64,000 nucleotides of DNA from Liolophura sinensis (lineage: Eukaryota; Mollusca; Polyplacophora; Chitonida; Chitonidae). Positions 34,976-46,135 of this stretch are shown here, piece after piece; the first letter of the stretch is position 1; the number at the start of each line of letters is the position of its first letter. The stretch lies in NCBI RefSeq assembly GCF_032854445.1, contig NC_088306.1, positions 7,935,924 to 7,999,923 of the forward strand. Direction: 5' to 3'. The notes under the pieces are model-generated. The model ran no database searches and was not told where the DNA came from. It worked only from the letters and a program-made list of their open reading frames with translations. The translations under genes were made by a program, and so were the position numbers.

Positions 34976-35528
34976 AAAACAAATCCAATACTTTATTTTG
35001 AAAAAAGGTATACTTTCTGAAAAAAGAGGTTAAGCTCCGTTTTGGTCCAGCTTTTACATAACTCCAATCCAGAGATGCCACAACCAGTCTGACGTATCCA
35101 GATGCTAACACAATTCCCTGGCTTAAGTGTGTTTGAGGAGTTGACAGCACCACAATAACTCTTCGAAAATGCCCTGGTTAAACGAACATGGAATTTGGCT
35201 GTGCCCCGACAGTTTAGATTACCTCATACCTACACATTCCAATCACAGCCTGGCAGCCATTTCACACTTCACCAATTGTGAACCATGCGACCAATAGCAA
35301 TAGAATGTGTTTTCAGCAGCTTGCCCTCCATTCATTTGGAATCTGATTCTGACAGGGCAAGTTGTGGTCAAAGCTGTATATCAACACTTGATACTGAGAC
35401 AACATGCAGTAGACATGGCTAGGTTGGATGGAGTCTGAACAGTAAGGGACAAGCCGGGCCAAATTATGGCCGCTTCTCCTGCTGGTAACAATGTGTTACA
35501 TAACCCGGTCATTCGTACCTTGATTAGG

Positions 35529-35589
35529 TGAATTATTTAATTGATATGGCGTTTTACGCCGTACTCAAGAATATTTCCCTTTCGTCGTT
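35529..35589 (-). mobile_element. SINE1 tail fragment
   Basis: ATGGCGTTTTACGCCGTACT followed by CAAGAATATTTCCC is the SINE1 3' end in reverse. Nothing upstream of it remains. Confidence 0.85.
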
Positions 35590-36165
35590 GTGTTGGTCAT
35601 GAGGGTTAGGTACACTCAGGATAAATAGCTGAATGGAGTCCTGTTCTAGATGCAAAATAACGGGGAGACTTTTCGCACTTACTGTTTTTCGGACCAAAGA
35701 GCTGTGTAATAGGCTGTTCATTCCGATCTAGTCGCGAAATCCCATGGTGTGGGAAAGGGTACACAATTTGTCTTTATAATGAGATTTGTACTGACACAGA
35801 CATTACTGACAGTTTGCCAACTTTTAAATAAAGATGTAAATCTCTGCTGTTACATAACAATAAGTAATGAAGGTGTCAGCTGTGTAACGGTGTGTTTCTG
35901 CTTGTCATGTTACAAAGAATTTAATCTTAAAAATCTTTGAAAACCCCAAAAACCTGTTTGGCAGTAATTTAAAAATTATATGCAACAAAATTCTGTGATC
36001 ACTTCAAATATTATTTATATTTTATTCGCATAAAGTATTAATGATTCTGCGTTTCTGTGATAATTTTTACTGACTACTTTTATTTCAATTCAAGACATAT
36101 CTTAATCTGTAATATTATATTGTTGTTTATAGTTATATTGTTAATTTTTGTTAATCTCCCTTGTT
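35590..36165. other. No feature recognised
   Basis: AT-rich spacer with short frames only. Confidence 0.35.
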
Positions 36166-36177
36166 TATTGACGAAGC

Positions 36178-36401
36178 TAGCGCAGCGTAATAACCCGGGA
36201 GCCTCTCACCAACGCGGTCGCTGTGAATTCAAGTTCAGCTCATGCTGGCTTCCTCCCCGGCCGTACGTGGGAAGGCCTCAAGCAACCTGCGGATGGTCGT
36301 GGGTTTCCCCAGGCTCTGCCCGGTTTCTTCCCACCATGATATTGGTTGCCGTGATATATTCTTGAGTACGACGTAAATCACCAATCAAATGAATAAATAG
36401 A
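36178..36401 (+). mobile_element. SINE1 copy with 12-bp target-site duplication
   Basis: The body is well preserved (TCACCAACGCGGTCGCTGTG, CTGGCTTCCTCCCCGGCCGT, GCAACCTGCGGATGGTCGTG, GAGTACGACGTAAATCACC). It starts at TAGCGCAGCG, so the first part of the tRNA head with the A box is missing. TATTGACGAAGC flanks it at 36166-36177 and 36402-36413. Confidence 0.93.
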
Positions 36402-36639
36402 TATTGACGAAGCCAATAAACAATAAACAATTGTAAATTGTCGAGAAACCAATGCTAATGGTACACTCTTTCAAGCAAATCTTGCATTATTTGCTACATT
36501 TAGTTCTAGTTTGGGTACAGTGGTATGAAGTATTGATGAACCCTTGGTACAGAATAAATGTGTTTTTCTCTTCACATTTTCAGTTGCACATTTTTATTTC
36601 TTTTCCACCAATGATGTGTACCGTTACAAAAGTCAATTT

Positions 36640-36770
36640 AGTAGGATATACCTGTAAAAAACCACAACACAGAGATCAAAAGCAGAGCAACAACAACAGT
36701 GTGATACTTGGCCAATGGCCACACCGGTGAAATACTGCCTATTGCCATTTTACCTCAGTTCGGGTATTAT
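36640..36770 (-). repeat. Module P copy (inverted)
   Basis: On the minus strand it reads CTGAGGTAAAATGGCAATAG, then GTATTTCACCGGTG, then TATCACACTGTTGTTG. This matches the P copies at 44.6 and 56.4 kb. No neighbouring d module is seen. Confidence 0.6.
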
Positions 36771-36774
36771 TCAA

Positions 36775-37285
36775 AGTGTTCATGTATGTGATGAAATAAA
36801 GAAAAACGGTTACAACTGATTTAACAGAAATTTGGGGATATTTGCCTCTTAATCTAAAACTAGAAACATTGTTCCTTACTAAACCACACCATTGTTCACA
36901 CCTCCTTCGCTTACTCTATCCACTAGCAAACAGAAAGCAATGTTTCAATTTTATACATTTGTTACTTTCATATGCGACTGATATGACGGGTATGCAAATA
37001 TCGAATACACCGCAAAACCCCCTTAAATCACCGCAAAATTTCCCGCGCTTCTCTACTCCAATCGTGGTGTTTAATATCCTTGAACACTTGATGGTTTTAT
37101 CCAAAAAAGGGTATGAGGAACACTTATCTTAGCAAAGCGGAAATACATCAATCGCGAAATGGTTTTCATGTCTTCCGGAAAGGTTTTAAGACATTGCGCT
37201 GGGTCAGGTGTGTTTACAATGCAGGAAGAAATGACGTTGGCAGTGTTTTCGTCTGCGATAGATATCCTGTATTTAATGTTATATC
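36775..37285. other. No feature recognised
   Basis: Two overlapping plus-strand frames (36842-37132 and 37113-37358) have no recognisable domain. Confidence 0.3.
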
Positions 37286-37289
37286 GCCA

Positions 37290-37425
37290 ACTTCAACCCT
37301 CCATCCAACAGAATTATTTTGCCGTTTTATAGCAAGACATTTTCGCTCGTCTTTTTGAATTGTGACAGAGTAATTACGAAATATAAATAAAGGTTTTTTT
37401 TTAGCCTATCAGAACTGAGTTGGGA
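37290..37425 (+). repeat. Module G copy
   Basis: CAACCCTCCATCCAACAGAATT, a GTCTTTTTGA stretch, an ATAAATAA stretch and TAGCCTATCAGAA parallel 61188-61315 in the same order. At 61 kb it follows a SINE1-like element in the foldback composite. Confidence 0.5.
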
Positions 37426-37900
37426 GTCAAGAGCTGTAATTAAGACCCGAGCAAACGGATAAGAGTCAATGCCAAATTGATAATAGAAAATGATCCCTGT
37501 GCTTTATTCGATACTGATACGCCGGCTTTAGGTCGTTACTGTCTCTCCCAGATGGTAGCTACACAGGACAAGTTGAAAAAAGGACTTCAGGGATGCTGAT
37601 GCTTAGTACATGTCAATTCAGAAAAATATCAGACCTTGTAATTTGCAGGAATTTATTGAAGTTAATTTACTGACAATAAAAATTTAAGCCACTGCGTATT
37701 TGGTTGCATAAGAGCGCTTTGCTTTGTGCCATATTACAGCTGCTGGCAAATCAGAGACAACCCAGGAAAATACATGAACAAATACATGAATAAATCTTTC
37801 CTAATACAAATACAGAGTAATACATCTCTCCACATCAGTGGACGGCGGTTTTCTGAGATTGATATTACAGGATGGACTGAGTAATTCATTCCAAGCAACC

Positions 37901-37918
37901 AAAAAAAAAAAAAAAAAA
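37901..37918. repeat. Poly-A tract
   Basis: An uninterrupted A run of about 18 bases. No SINE or LINE body is recognisable directly upstream. Confidence 0.9.
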
Positions 37919-37974
37919 TGACACTTTTAGTTCGCTTCCGCTAGATTGATCCCATCATTCTTTAAATCGAAAGT

Positions 37975-38215
37975 GTTGGTTAGCGCATTAGCACAGCGTA
38001 ATTACCCAGACGTCTCTCACCAATGCTGTCGATGTGAGTTCAAATCCAGTTCATGCTGGCTTCCTCTCCGGCCGTACGTGGGAAGGCCTCAAGCAACCTG
38101 TGCATGGTCGTGGGTTTCCCCCGGGTTCTGCCCGGTTTCCACCCACCATAATGCTGGCCGTCGTCGTGTAAGTGAAATATTCTTAAGTACTGTGTAAAAC
38201 ACTAAAAATAAATGG
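37975..38215 (+). mobile_element. SINE1 copy, near full length
   Basis: It begins GTTGGTTAGCGCATTAGCAC, so it includes the end of the A box region. It continues through TCTCACCAATGCTGTCGATG, GGCTTCCTCTCCGGCCGTAC, GGGTTTCCCCCGGGTTCTGC and GCTGGCCGTCGTCGTGTAAG to a worn tail. Confidence 0.92.
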
Positions 38216-40020
38216 AAAATGTCTTCCAAGAATTATGTACAACATATGGTGAATTTTGGTTCAAACAACAGAGGATTGGCACGAAAATACGACAGTACAT
38301 TAAAGTTAGACCAAGTCCCTTGGTTATTTTTCAAGTGATTAATATTACAGTAGTAACACACGTATTGTAAGGTTTACGCATGGATTAGTTCTAGACGAAG
38401 TGTACACTAATGATCAATAGGTTGTTTGCAGTCTGTCGCTTAGCATACAGTCTGACAGGATTGCTACTCTTGGAATTGTCTTTTCTTTTAACCGACCTAT
38501 ATACAGCCTGGCCGAAGCGACGTTAACCTATAATCATTAAGTTTGTCATACGCGGCAAATTTTGCCAGTAGGGTTGTCAAATGTCGGTGACTTACTCAGA
38601 CTACGGTTTCCACTAGCCATAAGACTTGGCGCTTCTAAAAGTTCTTAAGTGTGCGTATGGCGGAACATTAAGGGAAAATACATATTGCCACACGTCAATG
38701 TGTATGGGTACCACCACTATAATCCGGTTTTGACACCTTTTGGTATCAGAGTAGGACTGCACCGAATTGCCTCTCTTAACGCCACTATCCTATTGGAAAG
38801 ATGCGTTTTTATGAGTAAGATAGGTAATGGCAAGGCTCGGAGTTAAAGAGGCATAAGCTAGTTGAACACCTATCGTTAAAAATGATTTCAATATTATTAA
38901 CTTATACGTTATGCATTTATTAAATACAATAGTCAACTCCGTGAACTCCTAAGAAGAAAGACATCGACTTCATTTAAGATCTCCCGACATTTTTGCCACT
39001 CTGAGAGGATGATATTGTTGTTTTATATTCCCTTGCCGAGAAAATACAAGTCACTCTCGTGACATATCCTACATACTGCATGCTTTAAAATGGGCGTGGT
39101 CACACATCTCGTGGTTTCACGCGTCAAAAACTGATCTCGTGTTACGTCATAGTCGGTGTCGTGTAAGCAGAGAGGTAATCGAGAACCGACTGTTTGCCGT
39201 CTAGCTGGAGAGACGCACGGATATTCTTTATTTACCTCCATGTCCATAAATATTCGCCGTTTCTGGTAATATTCAGGTTACCACTAATAGCATGGTCACA
39301 CACGTTACCTGGAGAATCGTTCTCACTGGTATTTTCCACATATATTGGTCCTCTCCAATAGGAATTTGTTTCATAAAAACTTTACCCAAGCTATAAAGGT
39401 TTGTGGTTTATACCCCAAAGGACTTAAAATTCTCCAGTATGGCGCTTAAAAGAATCAAATAAGTGAATAATCTAAATAAGTATACATTAGTCCATACATG
39501 TGGATTAGCCGCCCTTTAATGGACATGGTTACATATGTGTTCAGAAGTAATGCCCATTAAAATGTGCCAGAAGTGTTTTGATTTGCGGCAAATTTGCACC
39601 GAGTGTTGTCTGAGCAAATTAGCTTAACATGACCTTTCATTTTTTTTTGCGTTCAATGCAATATTGTCCGATGTAAGCGGTGCCCTTGTCTCCGTTTGGT
39701 GTGACTAAGCAGAGTAAATGGTTTATCTCAACACCGTTAATTTGTCCGATAATTCAATCACAACTGTTTACCACTGTCCTTCTAAATGTAAGGATCTCGT
39801 GTGAATCTGTCAGAGCTTGCAAATACGTAATGAGACACAGTCAAATATTCTCGTCCTGTCAGCCAGACCTTGTGGTAACACCTGGATTTCCATAGCTAAA
39901 GGGCAAATGTCCTAAGTGACCGAACGCTATTCGCCTTGATCAAGCATGAGTCATTATAATGGAGTATGGTTACTATTCTCTCTCTGATTGTTTGCTTTAG
40001 TACATCGTGTTCTGTCCTTC
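38216..40020. other. No gene recognised; possible SINE3 scrap
   Basis: Near 38510-38540 the string GGCCGAAGCGACGTTAACCT followed by ATAATCATT resembles the SINE3 tail but is too short to be sure. The rest shows short frames only. Confidence 0.3.
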
Positions 40021-40023
40021 CGG

Positions 40024-40337
40024 TCGGCGCGGATAGTACAATTGGTAGAGCGTCCGCTTCGGGAGCGGTAGATCCGTGATGGAGTCACACCTAAGACTTT
40101 AAAAGAGTCTTCGTTTGGCGTTCAGCATGAAGGGGATAGTGCAACGACTGGTATAATGGCTCAGCTTACTTGCCTTCGGTAAGCCGTCCCAGTGAAGCAG
40201 CACTAGATAAAAGAGCGGTGGAGATCCGTCCTGCAACAAGGAGGTACATTACGTACGCCGTAAGGATTCTTTCGTCGTCATAAGACTTAAACATTGTTGA
40301 GTACAACGTTAAAGCCCAAGCACTCACTCACTCACTC
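40024..40337 (+). mobile_element. SINE2, near full-length copy
   Basis: The head GGCGCGGATAGTACAATTGG is followed by TAGAGCGTCCGCTTCGGGAG and CGG, a tRNA-like A box and an anticodon arm whose loop would present CGG, as in proline tRNA. The T arm is degraded. The body runs through GGCGTTCAGCATGAAGGGGA, ACTTGCCTTCGGTAAGCCGT and GCACTAGATAAAAGAGCGGT, ending AACGTTAAAGCCCAAGCACTC with repeated CACTC. TCCTTCCG occurs on both sides and may be part of an insertion duplication. Confidence 0.9.
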
Positions 40338-40369
40338 TATCCTTCCGTCAGAATTACAATAAATTTACA

Positions 40370-40470
40370 ATGAAGCCAAAACTGGCAAGAAGTCAAGTTT
40401 CATGGGTTATGTGTGACGACTTGCCAATTAACAGACTGTCTTGACTGGTCTGGTTTTACTCTATATACGT
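40370..40470 (+). repeat. Module P copy
   Basis: Resembles 44590-44720: a CTGGCAAGAAG...CATGGGTTATGTGTGAC stretch and GTCTGGTTTTACTCTATAT. It opens the first large duplication unit. Confidence 0.5.
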
Positions 40471-40689
40471 TGAAAGTCTGCCATGATTTTACTCCACGCA
40501 CTTCTGTTCTGGATACCTACAAAACTGACGACCAGTAAAACACTTGTGGTACAGCTTTTTCATCTTTGCTACGGATAAAATACTTCAGAGTTAAACAGGT
40601 AGTACATGTTCTGATTGAGGTGTTCCACACCTGCGCAGTATCGGCGCACTTTGTGCCTGCGCAAATCTAGGTCTTCAGTTATGAGCTTT

Positions 40690-40930
40690 AACATGTGTTG
40701 GTGAGAACACAAATCCCATACATAGTGGATGGGTGTTGAAAAAAGCAGAATTCAGGATACCGTCTCGGGTAGATTTCCCAGGTGGGGAATGACCCAAGTT
40801 TCGTAACCGCCAGTCAGTCTTAATGGAAAGACAATAGGGACCCTTCTTGGGTAAAATGAACGTTTTTTTGGGTTGTGTTTGCGCCACGAAACGCGGAGGA
40901 ACGGAGTGAGCCTGTGATCCCGCGTGTGCA
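40690..40930 (-). repeat. Module D copy (inverted)
   Basis: GTGGGGAATGACCCAAGTTTCG, GTAACCGCCAGTCAGTCTTA, GGGTAAAATGAACG and GCGCCACGAAACGCGGAGGA are the reverse complement of the block at 4845-5010. The minus frame 40675-40887 has no recognisable domain. Confidence 0.6.
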
Positions 40931-41145
40931 ATTAAACCTTATTTAATTCCTTACAAAATAGCTACATGTAGACTAATGATCGAGTTAGATTACAGAACAA
41001 TGCTGTCTTTTAATCACAGCTACGTAGACCGGAGTATTTTTCCTGTGGCCATGTATTTTAATGTGACTGACTTTCCAGACGTTGTAAAAGCTTTACAAAA
41101 AACATCCCAGACGTGTCTTGCTGATATGTCTTTCAACGCCGAGGC

Positions 41146-41405
41146 GCGCCTCCGTGGCTGAGGGTTTTGCCCTCCAGCAAGACGAAATGACCCAGAAACC
41201 TCCCTCTAATGCGGTCGGTGTGAGTTCAGATCCACCTCATGCTGGCTTCCTTTCCGGCTGTATGTAGGAAGCTCTGCGAGCAACTTGCTGAAGGTCGTGG
41301 GTTTCTCCCAGTCTCTGCCTGGTTTCCTCCCACCATAATTCTGGTCATCGTCGAGTAATAGAAACATTTTATGGTATGGTGCAAAACACCAATCAAATAA
41401 ATATA
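41146..41405 (+). mobile_element. SINE1 copy, full span but degenerate
   Basis: It begins GCGCCTCCGTGGCTGAGGGT, then GAAATGACCCAGAAACCTCC, GTGAGTTCAGATCCACCTCA, CTGGCTTCCTTTCCGGCTGT and GCAAAACACCAATCAAATAA. The A box is mutated. Confidence 0.9.
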
Positions 41406-41585
41406 TAACACGTGTGTCACTTGTATTACAAGGTATTACAAGGAAAATGTTATATGCTATAGTTTATGAATGAATCTTGCTACACACATGGTTTCACCGA
41501 GAACGTTTCATCCTTTCGCATTGTAGGATCATACAGATGTCAAGATAATATCTGGATCCAGATTCCCATCAATTATTGAATTATT

Positions 41586-41773
41586 GGGGCCTCTCACCAG
41601 TGCAGTCGTTATGAATTCAAGTCCAGCTCATTCGTCAGTGGGAAGGGCAGCAACCTGCGGATGTTCGTGGATTTCCCCCGGGTTCTGCCCGGTTTTCTCC
41701 CACCATAATGCTGGCCGTCGTCGAATAAATTATATATTCTTGAGTATGGCGTAAAACAATCAAATAAATAAGT
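41586..41773 (+). mobile_element. SINE1 copy, 5' truncated with internal deletion
   Basis: GGGGCCTCTCACCAGTGCAG, ATTCAAGTCCAGCTCATTCG, GCAGCAACCTGCGGATGTTC and TTCTTGAGTATGGCGTAAAA are present. Part of the CTGGCTTCCTC section is deleted. Confidence 0.9.
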
Positions 41774-42340
41774 AAATTTAACGGTATGTTTAGAATTACA
41801 CTAAAAGTGTCTTTTGCTGACATTTTAAAAAACAAACTTCAGTCACATCACGTGTGAATGTATTTCAACAAGGTATAGCCTATGTGCAATCGTGTACCAG
41901 TCATTGTCAACACACAAGCCAGGGTGTGACATAACAGTATTTAAGCGTTAAACCCGACATCCATATTGAAATAGTGTGCCATGAATAGTCACAAGACTCG
42001 TTTCCGAAAGAAGCTATATTACATCACATGTTCCCAAAGGATTATGTCAGAAATAGTATAAATACCACAGATAAAGCAGCTGCTAACAATTAAGAGAGAA
42101 GCAATTGCTTGTATCAGGAAGATCAGAGCCCTTTCACTTTGTCTACAATCATATAACAGCCATCTGATTGCAGACATATCGGACTAAATATTATATCATA
42201 TTGATAATATAAACATGCCAGAGTAACGGCAGACATAGTACAGTCATTGTAGATACAATTACTGTTGAAATAGCTTGCCAAAATCACTTCACTCGACCTA
42301 CAGCAATAAAGTACATACAACAGTCCCAGTAGATTTTACA
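41774..42340. other. No feature recognised
   Basis: Spacer between a SINE and module a. Only short frames. Confidence 0.35.
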
Positions 42341-42344
42341 TGTA

Positions 42345-42600
42345 CCAGTCAGTTTTTGTCTCTACAGCCATTTATGACATATAACACTTACTGTAGACAC
42401 TTGGGTTGCTGTTGTCAACAGAAAGTCACAGAACATTCGCTGCAAACGTGCCAAATACACTGTTTATCTGAGAGGGTAACTTTAGTCTCTCAACAATTAT
42501 ATACCATAGTCACTGTACACATACCACTTGCATGTATACCAGAGACTTTCGTACTTCATAGGTCTGGTGATATGACGGCATGACAGTTATCTCCCTTTCC
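42345..42600 (+). repeat. Module a, first unit
   Basis: Aligned with 53725-53977. Both start CCAGTCA, share GTCTCT, GCCA, ATGACA and GTCAC-type elements, and end AGTTATCTCCCTT. Each is internally rich in short CACTGTAGACA-like motifs. Confidence 0.65.
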
Positions 42601-42919
42601 GACAACTATAACGCGTTAATGCCGGCACATAGCAGTTGTAATAATCCATGAGATATTGGACTGAACGCCTGTATGATTTAAGTAGAGATAAAACAGTTAT
42701 GGATAAACCCGTATGTGCCGGGTAGTCCATCAAGAAACAATATCGTTTGCAATTTTATGCAAATTCAACTCGACAAAACGCAATGAAGAATTGGCTGCAT
42801 TTTTCCAATTCATTATATTTTAATGGAAAAGTGAATTAAATATGTCACAGACATACTATACTTGTGCTCCACACGCAACGCGGCTTTTCATTTAGACTGG
42901 GTTTACTTTTGTTGGAGAA

Positions 42920-43145
42920 TAGAGATGAACACACTGGAAACATCCCTTGGTAGTAATAAATACATAGAAAGTTTGCAAGATGGGCCTGAATTAGTTTCGG
43001 CGATATGTATCGACCCATTCAAACATGCGAGGTGACTGATTATATATGGATATATTCAACATACGGCGTGTTTCCACATCTGTCTGTATCTGATCGTAAC
43101 GGACAACACAAGTTTTATTGCGTGTTCCTGTAAACATTTTATCTT
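42920..43145 (+). repeat. Module b, first unit
   Basis: Aligned with 54415-54655 and inverted 4000-4215. Shared strings include ACACACTGGAAACATCCC or a variant, TAGTAATAAAT, GGATATATTCAACA and GTGTTCCTG-AAA. The minus frame 42991-43257 overlaps it. Confidence 0.6.
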
Positions 43146-43149
43146 TACA

Positions 43150-44210
43150 TGCCCTAAAAGAGTTACCACATCTAAACACTCTAAACTCGAAGGCTGAGCA
43201 GCGTTCAGCAGCGAGAGAGAATATCTTGCTTACGAGTCCCTGGAAAACAGCGTTCACAGAGTGCAGTCCTTAACGACCTGACGTCACTTATTTACCGCAA
43301 AAAGTGATGGCTGCGAATATTTTGACCAACTTCTCAATATTAACAGCTCAGTTGTGACCACCAACTGATGAAAAAATGATATACCAAGGCGTAAATTAAA
43401 CACCACGAATGACCAATACTGAATTCAAAGGTATTAATAACAAAAACCATTCAAACCCATAATAATAGTAATTAATATTAGTAAGTTATAGTAAGGAAGA
43501 ATATTCCGATTAAGTCATACTGCATTGTACTTGTGGCAAATTGTCCGTGTCAAAAACGGAAGTTCTGAATTCTCTCCCCGCGAGTAGTAAAATACATATT
43601 TTACTGAATCATCAAGACTGATAAGAACACCATTCTTAACAATTTCGTGTGCGAAGAACTAGTTGTCTTGGCAGAATTAATTAAGGCGGGGCGTCGTATT
43701 TGGTATCATCAGCATAGTGTTGCAGTGAGGCAGGAAGAGGTAGAAATATGTCCGCTGATACGTTTTAGACATGACTGACAGTATATGTGTAGAAAGAAAG
43801 ACACATCAGTGGATTCTCACTTGCCACATTAAGTGTTCACTAGGCTTCATTTTGCATGTTTTACGTTCCCCAGGTTGTGACCTAAATGTAGTAGAATATG
43901 CAGCTCCCTGGCGAAGGGAGGTACATTTACCAGATTTAGAGTCCGCAACGTTTAAGCAAAGTAATGCACTCTTGGGTACAGTACTAGACACAAATCAAGT
44001 ACTGAATAGATAAGTAAACAAATGTGGGGAATCTAGTGACAGCATCAATTCAAAACTAACCGCAGAGCACACTAAAGCTAGGTGGGAATATGGCAAATCA
44101 GAAGAGGTCACCACATGGTTGGATACGTTACAGAGCTGTATACAATGCGTCTGCCATTATCTCTGTGTCTGGCACCAGAAGGCGCTTCAGCGTTAGGAGG
44201 CTGCTCACTG
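43150..44210. other. No feature recognised
   Basis: Short frames only (for example 43771-44013 plus). Module b in the second unit is followed by different DNA, so this may be an insertion. Confidence 0.3.
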
Positions 44211-44214
44211 ATCA

Positions 44215-44346
44215 CGCGGATGGAGCGGTGGAAATCCGTCCTGCAACAAGGAGACACATTGCATGCACTCCAAGGACTCCTTCGTCGTCATTTGACTGAA
44301 AAATTGTTAAGTACGAGCTTAAACCTCAAGCACTCACTCACTCACT
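44215..44346 (+). mobile_element. SINE2 3' part
   Basis: GCGGATGGAGCGGTGGAAAT, CCGTCCTGCAACAAGGAG, GACTCCTTCGTCGTCATTTG and CTCAAGCACTCACTCACTCA match the second half of SINE2. The tRNA-like head and the front of the body are absent. Confidence 0.88.
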
Positions 44347-44347
44347 G

Positions 44348-44480
44348 ATCGCCCGGTACGCCTGTAATTATACTGTATTCCTGCATAAAACAGGATTCTG
44401 CTGGTGGAGTAGGAATCCACGAGGTCTGGTTCCTTTGCATTGTTTTAATGTGATTGTATATTAAATGTGATGACAACACA
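44348..44480 (+). repeat. Module c, first unit
   Basis: TTCCTGCATAAAACAGGATT, then GAGGTCTGGTTCCTTTGCAT and TGTTTTAATGTGATTGTATA, match 56190-56300 (TTTCTGCATAAACTGAGATT, GAGGCCTGGTCCCTTTGCAT). A second partial c follows at 56310-56350. Confidence 0.7.
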
Positions 44481-44589
44481 GCATTTTGAGTAATTCTAGA
44501 CCAGTGACATTAACATCATTTCATTTTTTTACCTATTTCTGCTCAAAACATGGTGCTATTATTAATGCATTTACATGAACAGTTAGAAT

Positions 44590-44720
44590 AAAGCCCTAAC
44601 TGAGGTAAACTGACAAGAGGCCGTATTTCACTGGTTACGTGAGATCATTTGCCAGCTATCACACTGTTGTCTCTGCTCTGGTTTTACTCTCTATGGTGTG
44701 CGTCTTTAATTATATTATTT
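44590..44720 (+). repeat. Module P, first unit
   Basis: AACTGACAAGAGGCCGTATT, TCACTGGTTACGTGAG, CTATCACACTGTTGTC and GGTTTTACTCTCTATGGTGT form the clearest P copy. It serves as reference for the other five. Confidence 0.75.
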
Positions 44721-44799
44721 TCTATCTATTGTGTAACAGTCGTCAGTCTGCGGGGACTTGGGTATTTATCTTCCGTACAGGTAGAGAAGGCCGTGTTAA

Positions 44800-45240
44800 A
44801 AGATAACGTAGATCTAACTGAAGTGAGATAGCGCCAGATTTTCGCCTGATGCGCTGTCAAACAGATTGCCCTGCCTCTGCGCACTGACACAATTCGGATC
44901 CAGTCGGTTTTTTCAGCAGACTCCTGGGAACCGAGCTTCTGGATTAAGGGCGGAGAGCGAGGAAATGGCTGCTCTCTTGGGAATAGTGTAGACAGACACA
45001 AGGATTTGTTTTTGGCGGAGAAAGAACAGACGCAGGACACGCCGAAAAAAGCGCCATTCTTATTCGTTGTCTCTTAAGACTTTCTGCGTGGATCTTCCAG
45101 GAGTAGCCTCGAAGCCAACAGCGATGACTTTCAAAGTTCATCGATTTACACTATACCTACGTATAACTTGTTTTCGGTCGTAATCGAAAATAGATGAATC
45201 AGTCTGAGAGACGAGGCACGCGGTTTCTCTAATTCCCGGC
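44800..45240 (+). repeat. Module d, first unit
   Basis: AAGATAACGTAGATCT, GCGCCAGATTTTCGCC, TTTGTTTTTGGCGGAGAAAG, AACAGACGC, GAAAAAAGCGCC and CATCGATTTACACT are shared in order with 55440-55970, and inverted with 1060-1530. Confidence 0.8.
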
Positions 45241-45244
45241 ATAG

Positions 45245-45615
45245 GGCATCGGCATATCGGCAGATCCAATTAACGGGAAAGGCGTAATCGTCCGTTACCT
45301 TTTAATCACAGTCTATTGGGTTAAGGTCTGTAACGCTCGTCATTTTCGAACTGTATGTAACACCGCTTAACTTGGGGCTACGGTCCGTAAAGGCAGCCAT
45401 GTTCATTACATCTGCATGATGCTTTTACGAAAAGTTGCAATCAATCAGTTGACTGAGATACCTTGTTTAATTGTTATTTGACCTGGAACTCATTCATGGA
45501 CAACAAATTTGAACTTTGATATGGAATTCATGCCTGGAATATCCACTCTCTGCCCTGCATCATTGAAAACTTATGACCGCTTCTCTCTTGTGTGTTACTG
45601 GCTTTATTTCCCATT
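45245..45615. other. No feature recognised
   Basis: Spacer between modules d and M, without frames of note. Confidence 0.35.
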
Positions 45616-45619
45616 TGTG

Positions 45620-45745
45620 TACTTTCTTACATACCTTTGTCTGTAGGAGCTAGTGTTAGACGTTGTTTTGGAAATAGATCTTACAATTATCGACTTGGAA
45701 CGCCCTTTACGGACTACGAATGGTATACGAATGTCAGACATGACG
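45620..45745 (+). repeat. Module M
   Basis: GTGTACTTTCTTACATACC, CGTTGTTTTGGAAATAG, AATTATCGACTTGGAACGCC and GGTATACGAATGTCAGACAT match the M pattern with more divergence than the copies in A and B. Confidence 0.65.
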
Positions 45746-46135
45746 CTTATATTTATATGAATTAGTGGTAATGGAATATACAAAAATATTGAGGGTATAT
45801 AAAACAATAGGCGATTTCTTAAAGCAAACGGTTAAATAAAGTACAGCACATACGCAATTTATCCTTTTTTCTGATTTATTTTCTTTATGAATTTTATTTA
45901 TTTAAGATCAATACTATTAATCAATAATAATAACCAATCGTAGTTGGGAGAACATAGTTTTTCCCATGCTGATATAGCACAGATAACGTTATTTTGTCAA
46001 GCATGGAACATTTCAACTTCATAACCATAGTTGATCTACTTTGTAAGCATTACTGTTGTAAAAGAATCCGCATTTACTCAACGCATATGTACTGAATGAC
46101 GTAGCGCTTTGCTTTATTACCACTCTACCCATAGT

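Larger units (their letters stand above)
32600..35370 (+). mobile_element. Foldback-like composite: L, SINE1, M, N, R
   Basis: Arm L (32600-32870, with GCCATTGATTTGACGG, TGCTGTCAACTCGTCAGACA and TTAAGCCAGG) faces arm R (34980-35370), which is its reverse complement over roughly 300-400 bp. Between the arms lie a SINE1 (32926-33055), an inverted M (33358-33480), an N (33525-33700) and about 1.2 kb of unassigned DNA. Similar L...R pairs occur at 46136-47510, 48510-50360 and 58735-59900, which is the basis for treating them as one family. No transposase frame is seen inside. It could be a non-autonomous DNA element or a rearranged segmental repeat. Confidence 0.6.

Noticed and set aside
40024-40090. 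Possible proline tRNA gene (CGG loop)
   Set aside because: The T arm and acceptor stem do not close and the sequence continues directly into a SINE body with several other copies in the window.
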